From: Prevotella sp.
GTDB lineage: Bacteria; Bacteroidota; Bacteroidia; Bacteroidales; Bacteroidaceae
Assembly: GCA_024681875.1 (NCBI GenBank)
Contig: JAILAA010000138.1
Span: 1-55,565 of the forward strand
DNA length: 55,565 bases
Direction of reading: 5' to 3'
The notes under the pieces are model-generated. The model saw nothing but the letters and a program-made list of their open reading frames with translations, made no database searches and had not been told where the DNA came from. Within the stretch, counting starts at the first letter, position 1. Each line of letters starts with the position of its first letter. Positions 38,887-45,993 of this stretch are shown here, piece by piece. A program made the translations under genes and the position numbers.

Positions 38887-40917
38887 TTACCATCTGCGGA
38901 ATAGCTCAAAGGTGAACTTGGCACCGCTTTCCTGTAACTGTGTGTTGAGGAAGCTGGCAAATAGTCCAACGGAGAAATAGCGGCAGGTGAAGCCATAGCC
39001 CAGTTCACTATAGAGGCGTGTATGAGAGATGGAGAGGGAGCTGAGGTATATACGCTCGCGTTCGATATAGTGACCGACAAAAGGTAGGAAGGAGGCGGCC
39101 AGCATGGGCGATTCAAAAGACACGTTGCCCCGGGCATAGTAGTTGCTCTCGTTGTACAAGTGCGCACTTAACAGCTGGAAATTGCCCGACCAGTCATCGT
39201 CCCAGCCCTCGGGCAGGTTCTCATCGCGGAAGTTGCTGTAGTCCAAGAAGTAGTTCTTTCCCCGCTTGGTATAGAAACCGGCGCCAAAACGCAAGTTCAG
39301 CGTCTGCAGCCTGTGCAGGCGATGTTTCAGCGATGCGTCGGCCTCCCATCGCTCGTAGGTCAGGTAGTTTTCCTCGCTTGGCAGAGCACGCTCATAATCG
39401 ATGGAGAACATCGGCCCCTTCCTCCAGGGACGGGTTTTCAGCGACAACACCGGGGCGAAGCTCCGGTATTCAGTTGGCATACCTAACCGTGCCATCTCTT
39501 CGTGGTTGACGGCCTTGCGCTGGTGGAAGACAATGCCCGCATCTATCGACAGGCGGCTGTTCAGCGGCAGATTGTTAGTGACATACAGGTTCCAGTCGTC
39601 AAACTGATCCAGTTGCTTGTTTTCCAAATCAGGTATGTTGCTGTGAAACTGCTTCAGCTCTTCAAGGATAGCGTTGTTGTAGACGCGGTTACTGCTGCCC
39701 CAAGCTAACTGTGCAGAAGCCTCTCGGCCGCGATAGGAATAGTCAAGGCGGAAAGGCAATGTGAAGTAGAATTTGTGCTGCTTGAAGTTGTAGCCAAAAC
39801 GTGTATTCAGACCTAAGGCCACATCACTGCTGAGGTTATAGCTGGCACCCAGTTTGAAGCGATAGCTGATGCCTTTGTGGTGGCTGTAGCTGATGTACTG
39901 CGGATTAATGATGGGCGACAGGCGGACATAGCCATCCTCGTTGCTGGCTCTGATGCTGCGTGTAAGGCTCTCTCCCACCTTTTCCCAGGATATGTCACGC
40001 AGGTGGTTGCGCTTGCGGGGCTTTTCTGTAATTTGCAGAAGCTCAGTAGTGTCGGGAGCTATTTCTTTCCTTCCTCCTTCTCTCCTCTGATAGATTTCCA
40101 ATTCCTTTTCCGTCAGTTCATAGGGACGCACTGAGTCGATGAGCTGTCGGCTGCCACGCACGTTTACCGTGTCGGGCAGGGTGATGCCGCAGTCGTAGGA
40201 CGCCTCAAACTCCGAAGAGATGTGGTTGCCCACAAACTTAAAGTCTACGTTGGTTTGGCAGAATTTGGGCAGCAGGGCACGTGAGCCGCCACCTCCTTGC
40301 TCGGTCTTGGTGTGGAAATGCAGCATGTCGTATTCGCCGTCCATCTCTGTGTTTATGATACGCCCTGTTTTTCGCTCCACAATCGCCTTACCCTTCACCA
40401 GCTGTGTGTTCGACACAAAACGGGGACGGAAGGTGATGCTGTCCAGCTCGCTGTCGATGCTGTCGGTGCTATAATGGTAGAATGCGTGGTTATAGCGGTT
40501 GAACGGTGAGAGGATATGGTCGCCGTAGAGCGTCTCGTCATAGAGTCGTGGCGTGATGAACTCAAGCAGCGTGGGCATGGTCTGCCGGTTGTGCGGGATG
40601 GTGGTGTAGTAAACCTGCCTCTTGTTCTCAAAGCTGCCGTCGCCCTTGAAAGTGAGCCGGCTGTACTGCTCGCTGACGAATGAGCGCTGCCCACGGGCAA
40701 TGGCGTACATTGACGGTACAAACCACAGTGCGAAGTTGCGGCGATTCGTCTGATAGAGGTGCTTGATGTAGACGTTTGTCTTAAAGTCTTCCACACCATT
40801 GGCATAGTCGTGTGCATAGGTGAACACACGCTGCAACAGAGAGTCGGGCTTATGCGCCCTTACAGGGCTAAATGATAAATGTAGAATGATAAATGACAAA
40901 GCAATCCGTAGCAGCAT
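38887..40917 (-). CDS. DUF5686 family outer-membrane protein
   Basis: About 676 residues. An N-terminal signal peptide (MLLRIALSFIILHLSFSPVRA) precedes a helical region (VFTYAHDYANGVEDFKTNVY, NFALWFVPSMYAIARGQRSF) and the conserved PTLLEFITPRLYDETLYGDH. Then a beta domain (FRPRFVSNTQLVKGKAIVER, TGRIINTEMDGEYDM) and a C-terminal barrel of alternating strands (YRFKLGASYNLSSDVALGLN, GFTCRYFSVGLFASF) ending in a terminal aromatic, FRRW. This is the layout of DUF5686 proteins; the function is unknown. The signal peptide core is encoded by a repeat array (40870-40908). A longer start at 40962 would begin in another array and add MTNDKYLTKKRKVSS. Confidence 0.82.
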   Translation of the reverse strand: MLLRIALSFIILHLSFSPVRAHKPDSLLQRVFTYAHDYANGVEDFKTNVYIKHLYQTNRRNFALWFVPSMYAIARGQRSFVSEQYSRLTFKGDGSFENKRQVYYTTIPHNRQTMPTLLEFITPRLYDETLYGDHILSPFNRYNHAFYHYSTDSIDSELDSITFRPRFVSNTQLVKGKAIVERKTGRIINTEMDGEYDMLHFHTKTEQGGGGSRALLPKFCQTNVDFKFVGNHISSEFEASYDCGITLPDTVNVRGSRQLIDSVRPYELTEKELEIYQRREGGRKEIAPDTTELLQITEKPRKRNHLRDISWEKVGESLTRSIRASNEDGYVRLSPIINPQYISYSHHKGISYRFKLGASYNLSSDVALGLNTRFGYNFKQHKFYFTLPFRLDYSYRGREASAQLAWGSSNRVYNNAILEELKQFHSNIPDLENKQLDQFDDWNLYVTNNLPLNSRLSIDAGIVFHQRKAVNHEEMARLGMPTEYRSFAPVLSLKTRPWRKGPMFSIDYERALPSEENYLTYERWEADASLKHRLHRLQTLNLRFGAGFYTKRGKNYFLDYSNFRDENLPEGWDDDWSGNFQLLSAHLYNESNYYARGNVSFESPMLAASFLPFVGHYIERERIYLSSLSISHTRLYSELGYGFTCRYFSVGLFASFLNTQLQESGAKFTFELFRRW

Positions 40918-40980
40918 GCTACTGACTTTTCTTTTCTTTGTTAAATATTTATCATTTGTCATTTGTCATTTGTCATTTAG
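40870..40980. repeat. Inverted pair of ATTTGTC/ATTTATC arrays at the start of the DUF5686 gene
   Basis: One array (about 40870-40908) reads on the minus strand TTGTCATTTATCATTCTACA then TTTATCATTTAG; the other (40945-40980) reads on the plus strand TTTATCATTTGTCATTTGTC then ATTTGTCATTTAG. They face each other and can form a long stem. Confidence 0.75.
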
Positions 40981-40992
40981 GAAGCAGACCGC

Positions 40993-42021
40993 TCACTCCT
41001 TCACGTTACCCAGTTTGTGCGTGATGGAAGCCACTACGCTGGCGATGCCTTCGCCCGGGTTGTATCGCAGGTAGCGGGCATTGCCGCGGGTCTTGTTACG
41101 AAGCAGGTCGTCAGCAACGCCGTCAGCGTCGTTGCCTATCTTGGAAGCCTGCACGAAGGGCACCTCGTCAGGGCTGAAGCCCAGCAGGCAGGTAAGCACT
41201 GTGGCTACAATCTGAGCCATGCGGGTAAAGCGCAGCCGCTCTATCCATCCCTGCAGCTTGACGAAATCCACACGGTCGCCTTGGCGGCGCAGCAGGATGC
41301 CCAGGTCTGTTATCTGCCACAGCGGCAGACCTTCGTCCAGTGATGTGCGCACTATGTTGAGCAGAGCCACCAGCATGGCCAGAGTAGGGCTGACCGTCTC
41401 CATTCGCTGACCGCCTATCACCACATGAGCGTTGCCGCCCTCCAGGCGCTCCTGCTCCACAATGCTCTGCAACGTACCGCCTGTCAGCCTGTTGTTCAGC
41501 TGGAGCAGACGGTGACGGTGCTCCACTTTCAGGCTTTTCCATTGATAGCGCAACAGATGTCGGTGTGAGTCATCACAGCCGGTGCCGTTGGCCTGTGCCC
41601 ACTCGTCGGCTTTCCTGCCTTGTGTCTCAAAGGGGAAAAAGATGCAGGATGTGCCGATGGCGTGGTGCTCAGGACGCGAGTAGAGCGTGGCTGTTGTCCA
41701 AGGTTCGAGTAGTACGGGACGCAGCTGCATATTGCCCAACGTTGCCATCAACTCTGCCAGATGTGTGCTGGATTCCTGCCAACGCTGGCGGGAGCGCTCT
41801 GCTTCCTCGCCGCACCTCAAGAGCAGGTCGCCTGGCATCTGCATAAAGAACTGGCTGCTGCACTGCTCAATGCCGTCGTAAACCAATGTAGTGAGGCACA
41901 GCCTTTCCGACAAGGCATACAACTGTCGCCATTTCCACACTGACATTGCCTCTATTTGTTCTTCGCTTTCAAATATTCCGGCACGCAAAAGCCGGAAAAA
42001 GTTTCTTCTTATGATGTCCAC
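40993..42021 (-). CDS. Nucleotidyltransferase-family protein, apparently degenerate
   Basis: 342 residues. The overall shape follows the family of large uncharacterised nucleotidyltransferases: helical start (FFRLLRAGIFESEEQIEAMS, VWKWRQLYALSERLCLTTLV), a core strand-helix (RPVLLEPWTTATLYSRPEHH), and late HHRLLQLNN and LWQITDLGILLRRQGDRVDF. In the active family the core reads about LLLKGxAxAxLYPxPxxRxxGDxD. Here Lys, Gly, Arg and the two Asp are all absent (VLLEPWTTATLYSRPEHHAIGTSCIF). It is therefore probably catalytically dead or an altered enzyme. Own consensus promoter. Confidence 0.6.
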   Translation of the reverse strand: MDIIRRNFFRLLRAGIFESEEQIEAMSVWKWRQLYALSERLCLTTLVYDGIEQCSSQFFMQMPGDLLLRCGEEAERSRQRWQESSTHLAELMATLGNMQLRPVLLEPWTTATLYSRPEHHAIGTSCIFFPFETQGRKADEWAQANGTGCDDSHRHLLRYQWKSLKVEHRHRLLQLNNRLTGGTLQSIVEQERLEGGNAHVVIGGQRMETVSPTLAMLVALLNIVRTSLDEGLPLWQITDLGILLRRQGDRVDFVKLQGWIERLRFTRMAQIVATVLTCLLGFSPDEVPFVQASKIGNDADGVADDLLRNKTRGNARYLRYNPGEGIASVVASITHKLGNVKE

Positions 42022-42075
42022 TGTTGCCTTTTTAAAAGATGAAAAGCATGTTCATCTGCATATTTGAATTTGCTG

Positions 42076-42106
42076 CAAAGTTAAGTCATTTCTTTGATTT
42101 ATCAAA
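42076..42106 (-). promoter_or_regulatory. Promoter of the nucleotidyltransferase-like gene
   Basis: Minus-strand TTTG (42106-42103), 19 bases, TAACTTTG (42083-42076). Exact consensus. Confidence 0.8.
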
Positions 42107-42135
42107 AAAAATGATGTGAGAAATAAAAAAAATCG

Positions 42136-42143
42136 TAACTTTG
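42136..42143 (+). promoter_or_regulatory. -7 element of the sialate esterase-like gene
   Basis: TAACTTTG, 32 bases before the start codon; the -33 box is not evident at the usual spacing. Divergent from the promoter at 42076-42106. Confidence 0.6.
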
Positions 42144-42175
42144 CCCATTATTAATTAACCTATACTAAAAGGACA

Positions 42176-43624
42176 ATGAAAAGAATGTTTTTGATGGCTA
42201 TGCTGTCGGCTTTGTTCCTGACGGCCGGAGCCAAAGTGCGACTTCCGCACATGATTAGTAATGACATGGTGCTTCAGCAGCAGACAGAGGTGAGGCTCTG
42301 GGGATGGGACAAGCCTAAACAGAAGGTGACGGTGAGCACGTCGTGGAGCACGGAGACTGTGACTGCGGTGGCAGATAAGGACGGACGATGGCAGGTGAAG
42401 GTGAAGACCCCTGCTGCTTCATTCGAACCGCAGACCATCACTTTCGACGATGGTGAGAAGATTACTGTCAGCGGTGTACTTGTAGGCGAGGTGTGGGTGT
42501 GCGCAGGGCAGTCGAATATGGAAATGCCTGTGAAAGGTTTCGGAAACTGTCCTGTGGAAGACCATAACCAGATTATCCTTGATGCCGTCAACCATCCGGG
42601 TGTGCGCTCGCTGAAGATTCCCAGCATCATGCGCATGGAGCCGCAGGACGACGCAGACTGTCGTTGGTTGAGCTGTTCGCCGAAGACGGTAGGCGAATTC
42701 TCCGCCACGGGCTATTTCTTCGCACGTCTGTTGAGCCAGACGTTGAACATCCCTGTGGGCATTATCGAGGCTAATAAGGGAGGCTCGCGTGTAGAGAGCT
42801 GGCTGACAAAGGAAAACTTGCAGAAATACACCAACGAGCCTACCGATACGATGGGCATCGTCAACTTCAAGAAGGAGTACGACTACCAGCGTGCCCTGCT
42901 TTGGGGTAATGGTACATTCAACCCTATTCTCAACTACACCGTCAAGGGTATTCTGTTCTATCAGGGATGCTCCAACGTGGGCGATTCCGGCAATCAGTAT
43001 TCTGAGCGCCTGAAGTTATTGGTAGAGCAGTGGCGCGGGCAGTTCGGGTTGGGCGAGATTCCCTTCTACTTCGTAGAGATTGCTCCCTTCCACTATGACA
43101 ACGTGAACGCTGACTATGGCGCCCGACTGCGCGAACAGCAGTATCGTGCGCAGCAGATAATCCCCAACAGCTCGCTGGTGAGCACCAACGACCTGGTGTA
43201 CCCCTACGAGACGACGCAGATTCATCCTGCCCAGAAACGGCAGGTGGGCGAGCGTCTGGCTTATACGGCGCTCAACCGGGACTACGGTTTTGAACAGGTG
43301 TGGTACAAGAGCTCCTCGTACAAGGACATGATGGTAAAGGATGGTGCTGTCTATATCCATCTGCAGGATGAGTATGGCGCCATGAGCCGTTTCGAAGACC
43401 TTCAGGGCTTTGAGGTAGCTGGTGAGGACCGAGTGTTCCATCCTGCAAAGGCTGTGCATTTCTGGAAGCCTGACGGTGGATATTGGGGCGAGGGAATTGT
43501 CGTCAGCAGCCCCGAGGTGCCGCAGCCGGTGGCTGTGCGTTACTGTTTCAAGAATTTCCAGATAGGTAATGTGAAGAACGGGGCCGGTCTGCCTCTCTTC
43601 CCTTTCCGTACGGATAACTGGTAA
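42176..43624 (+). CDS. Secreted sialate O-acetylesterase-like SGNH protein
   Basis: 482 residues, signal peptide MKRMFLMAMLSALFLTAGA. A beta-sandwich start (VRLPHMISNDMVLQQQTEVR, LWGWDKPKQKVTVSTSW) is followed by the SGNH esterase: the nucleophile serine in VCAGQSNMEMP (about residue 120), the Gly/Asn blocks in NKGGSRVESWLTKEN and FYQGCSNVGDSG, and the catalytic histidine in IHPAQKRQVGERLA. The C-terminal strands complete the sandwich. Such enzymes remove acetyl groups from sialic acid or plant glycans; the real substrate is open. No glycoside hydrolases or SusCD genes lie near it. Confidence 0.88.
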   Translation: MKRMFLMAMLSALFLTAGAKVRLPHMISNDMVLQQQTEVRLWGWDKPKQKVTVSTSWSTETVTAVADKDGRWQVKVKTPAASFEPQTITFDDGEKITVSGVLVGEVWVCAGQSNMEMPVKGFGNCPVEDHNQIILDAVNHPGVRSLKIPSIMRMEPQDDADCRWLSCSPKTVGEFSATGYFFARLLSQTLNIPVGIIEANKGGSRVESWLTKENLQKYTNEPTDTMGIVNFKKEYDYQRALLWGNGTFNPILNYTVKGILFYQGCSNVGDSGNQYSERLKLLVEQWRGQFGLGEIPFYFVEIAPFHYDNVNADYGARLREQQYRAQQIIPNSSLVSTNDLVYPYETTQIHPAQKRQVGERLAYTALNRDYGFEQVWYKSSSYKDMMVKDGAVYIHLQDEYGAMSRFEDLQGFEVAGEDRVFHPAKAVHFWKPDGGYWGEGIVVSSPEVPQPVAVRYCFKNFQIGNVKNGAGLPLFPFRTDNW

Positions 43625-43647
43625 TCTTTTGTTACATGGTTAGACAT

Positions 43648-43682
43648 AAAAATAGCGCTGGCTTATTAGAAAACCAGCGCTA
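43648..43682 (-). terminator. Terminator between sialate esterase-like gene and serA
   Basis: TAGCGCTGG, 12-base loop, CCAGCGCTA. On the minus strand it is followed by five T, so it mainly ends serA; it may stop both convergent transcripts. Confidence 0.8.
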
Positions 43683-43703
43683 ACTTTATTGTCTAATCGA
43701 AAC

Positions 43704-44621
43704 TTACTTGTTCACCTGGAAACGGGTGTCGCCGTCCTTGAAGAAAGCGTTGATCTGCTTGGCAGCGGCGATGCCTGCATTGATGTTGGCCTCAGCTGTC
43801 TGGGCGCCCATTTTCTTCGGAGTTGAGAAGTAGCGGCCTTCGAACTTGGCGAAGTCGGCGTTGGCATCGGGCATGATGTCGGTCACGAACTTCAGGTCTT
43901 CGCGCTCAGCCATCAGCTTCAGCAGCTCAGGCTCGTTGATCACCTCCTTGCGGGCGGTGTTCACGAGGATGCCGCCTTTCTTCATCTTGCCTACGAGGGC
44001 GTAGTTGATGCTCTGCTTCGTCTCAGGCGTGGCGGGGATGTGCAGCGAGACGACGTCGCAGGTCTCGAACAGCGCGTCCTGATTGGCCACGGCGTGCACA
44101 CCGGCCTTCTCGATGACCTCTGCGGGGCAGTAGGCGTCGAAGGCATAGACATCCATGCCAAAGCCCTTGGCGATGCGTGCCACGTTGCGGCCCACGTTAC
44201 CGAAGGCGAGGATGCCCAGCTTCTTGCCCAGCAGTTCTGAGCCGCTCTTGCCGTTGTAGAAGCCACGTACAGCCATCACCAGCAGACCGAAGACGAGCTC
44301 GGCCACAGCGTTGGCGTTCTGTCCGGGGGTGTTCTCAGCCACGACGTTGTGAGCGGTGGCTGCGGCCAGGTCGATGTTGTCGTAACCTGCACCTGCACGC
44401 ACCACAATCTTCAGCTGCTTGGCTGCGTCGAGCACCTCAGCGTCGACCTTGTCCGAGCGGATGATCATGGCGTCGGCATCCTTCACTGCATCCAGCAGCT
44501 GTGCCTTCTCGGTATATTTCTCCAGCAGCACGAGCTCATTGCCGGCTGCCTCTACTTCCTTGCGAATGCCCTCAACTGCGGCACTTGCAAACGGTTTCTC
44601 TGTTGCTACTAATATTTTCAT
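43704..44621 (-). CDS. serA: D-3-phosphoglycerate dehydrogenase
   Basis: First step of serine synthesis, oxidation of 3-phosphoglycerate with NAD. 305 residues, the short form without ACT domain. NAD-binding LGILAFGNVGRNVARIAKGFG (about 147-167), catalytic VVRAGAGYDNIDLAAA (Arg about residue 93), IPATPETKQSINYAL and the ARKEVINEPELL helix. The catalytic histidine normally in the late part is less easily placed (GRYFSTPKKMGAQTAEA has no histidine), which fits the ACT-less Bacteroidetes form or may be a deviation. With serC upstream on the same strand it forms a serine operon, interrupted by a paired GC element. Confidence 0.9.
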   Translation of the reverse strand: MKILVATEKPFASAAVEGIRKEVEAAGNELVLLEKYTEKAQLLDAVKDADAMIIRSDKVDAEVLDAAKQLKIVVRAGAGYDNIDLAAATAHNVVAENTPGQNANAVAELVFGLLVMAVRGFYNGKSGSELLGKKLGILAFGNVGRNVARIAKGFGMDVYAFDAYCPAEVIEKAGVHAVANQDALFETCDVVSLHIPATPETKQSINYALVGKMKKGGILVNTARKEVINEPELLKLMAEREDLKFVTDIMPDANADFAKFEGRYFSTPKKMGAQTAEANINAGIAAAKQINAFFKDGDTRFQVNK

Positions 44622-44765
44622 AAGCCCACCCCCAACCCCTCCCCAAGGGAGAGGAGTTTAGTTACTTTGGGGTCTCCTTTTTTATATTTTTAATTCTGTT
44701 GTTTTATCTTGTTATGCCCACAGACTAATAAAGCCCCTCCCTTGGGGAGGGGTTGGGGTGGGCTC
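44622..44765. repeat. Paired inverted GC palindrome element between serC and serA
   Basis: AAGCCCACCCCCAACCCCTC with CCCAAGGGAGAGGAG (left), spacer with AT-rich DNA, then CCCCTCCCTTGGGGAGGGGT with TGGGGTGGGCTC (right). It fills the whole gap between the two ser genes. Confidence 0.85.
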
Positions 44766-45833
44766 TTAATGCTTTGCCTCGAACTCCTTCATGCAGGCTA
44801 CGAGGGCGTTGCAGCCTTCGATGGTCTGGGCGTTGTAGCAGCTGGCGCGGAAACCACCTACTGAGCGGTGACCCTTCACACCGACCATTCCCTTCGAGAC
44901 GGCGAAGTCGAGGAACTCCTTCTCCAGCTCCTTGTACTCGTCGGCCATGACGAAGCAGATGTTCATCAGCGAGCGGTCCTCCTCCTTGGCGGTGCCTACG
45001 AAGAGCTTGTTGCGGTCAATTTCGCCGTAGACAATCTCGGCGCGCTGCTGGGCCAGCTTGTCCATAGCCTCCAAGCCGCCCTGACGCTTGATCCAGCGCA
45101 GGTTCTCAAGAGCGCAGTAGATGGGCACCACGGGAGGTGTGTTGAACATCGAGCCCTTGTCGACGTGGGTGCGGTAGTCGAGCATGGTGGGAATCTCGCG
45201 CGGAGCCTTGCCCAGCTTCTCATCCTTCAGGATGATGATGGTCACACCGGCCATTGAGAGGTTCTTCTGTGCACCGGCATAGATGGCGTCGTACTTCGAG
45301 ACATCGACGGGACGGCTCATGAAGTCAGATGACATATCGGCAATGAGGGGAACATTGACGTCGAGGTCCTTGCGAATCTCAGTACCGTAGATCGTATTGT
45401 TGGTGGTGATGTGCAGATAGTCGGCATCGGCAGGCACCGTCCAGTCCTTGGGGATGAAGGTGTAGTTGGCATCGGCAGACGAAGCCACTTCCACCACCTC
45501 GCCGAAGAGCTTGGCCTCCTTCATGGCCTTCTTGGCCCACACACCCGTGTTCAGGTAGGCAGCCTTCTTGATGAGGAAGTTATAGGGAATCATGCAGAAC
45601 TCCAGAGAGGCACCGCCGCCGAGGAAGATGACGCTGTAGCCATCGGGCACCTGCAGCAGCTCCTTCGTCAGAGCCACAGCCTCGTCCACAACGGGCTGGA
45701 AGTCCTTTGCACGGTGGCTGATCTCCATCAGAGAGAGACCTGAGCCATTGAAGTCTAAACACTGTTGAGCTGTGGCCTCGATAACCTCACGGGGAAGCAT
45801 CGACGGACCGGCGTTGAAGTTGTACTTCTTCAT
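44766..45833 (-). CDS. serC: Phosphoserine aminotransferase
   Basis: Second step of serine synthesis, PLP-dependent transfer of an amino group from glutamate. 355 residues. Starts [70 protein letters not shown] then [18 protein letters not shown] with the PLP lysine in AQKN; and the end [19 protein letters not shown]. Start placed at MKKY (45833), two codons after another possible start. Upstream of serA on the same strand. Confidence 0.95.
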   Translation of the reverse strand: MKKYNFNAGPSMLPREVIEATAQQCLDFNGSGLSLMEISHRAKDFQPVVDEAVALTKELLQVPDGYSVIFLGGGASLEFCMIPYNFLIKKAAYLNTGVWAKKAMKEAKLFGEVVEVASSADANYTFIPKDWTVPADADYLHITTNNTIYGTEIRKDLDVNVPLIADMSSDFMSRPVDVSKYDAIYAGAQKNLSMAGVTIIILKDEKLGKAPREIPTMLDYRTHVDKGSMFNTPPVVPIYCALENLRWIKRQGGLEAMDKLAQQRAEIVYGEIDRNKLFVGTAKEEDRSLMNICFVMADEYKELEKEFLDFAVSKGMVGVKGHRSVGGFRASCYNAQTIEGCNALVACMKEFEAKH

Positions 45834-45886
45834 AATCATTTAATAATGTTTATTGAGATAGAAATTGTTTATTCTGAAATACGGCG

Positions 45887-45917
45887 CAAAATTACACTTT
45901 ATTTTCGATATGGCCAA
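45887..45917 (-). promoter_or_regulatory. Promoter of serC-serA
   Basis: Minus-strand TAATTTTG (45894-45887) with TTG (45917-45915) 20 bases upstream. Divergent from the promoter at 45934-45964. Confidence 0.65.
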
Positions 45918-45933
45918 TTATTTTATCTGAAAT

Positions 45934-45964
45934 TTTGCGGATAATGGGAATTTGTTTATCTTTG
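45934..45964 (+). promoter_or_regulatory. Promoter of the MuiA-like gene
   Basis: TTTG (45934-45937), 19 bases, TATCTTTG (45957-45964). Exact consensus. It excludes a start at 45952. Confidence 0.85.
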
Positions 45965-45993
45965 CAAAGACAAACAACAAAAACTGTTTCAAA

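Noticed and set aside
45952..45993. Longer N-terminus for the MuiA-like protein starting at 45952
   Set aside because: That start lies upstream of the -7 promoter box at 45957-45964, so it cannot be in the transcript from that promoter; the signal peptide fits the ATG at 45994.
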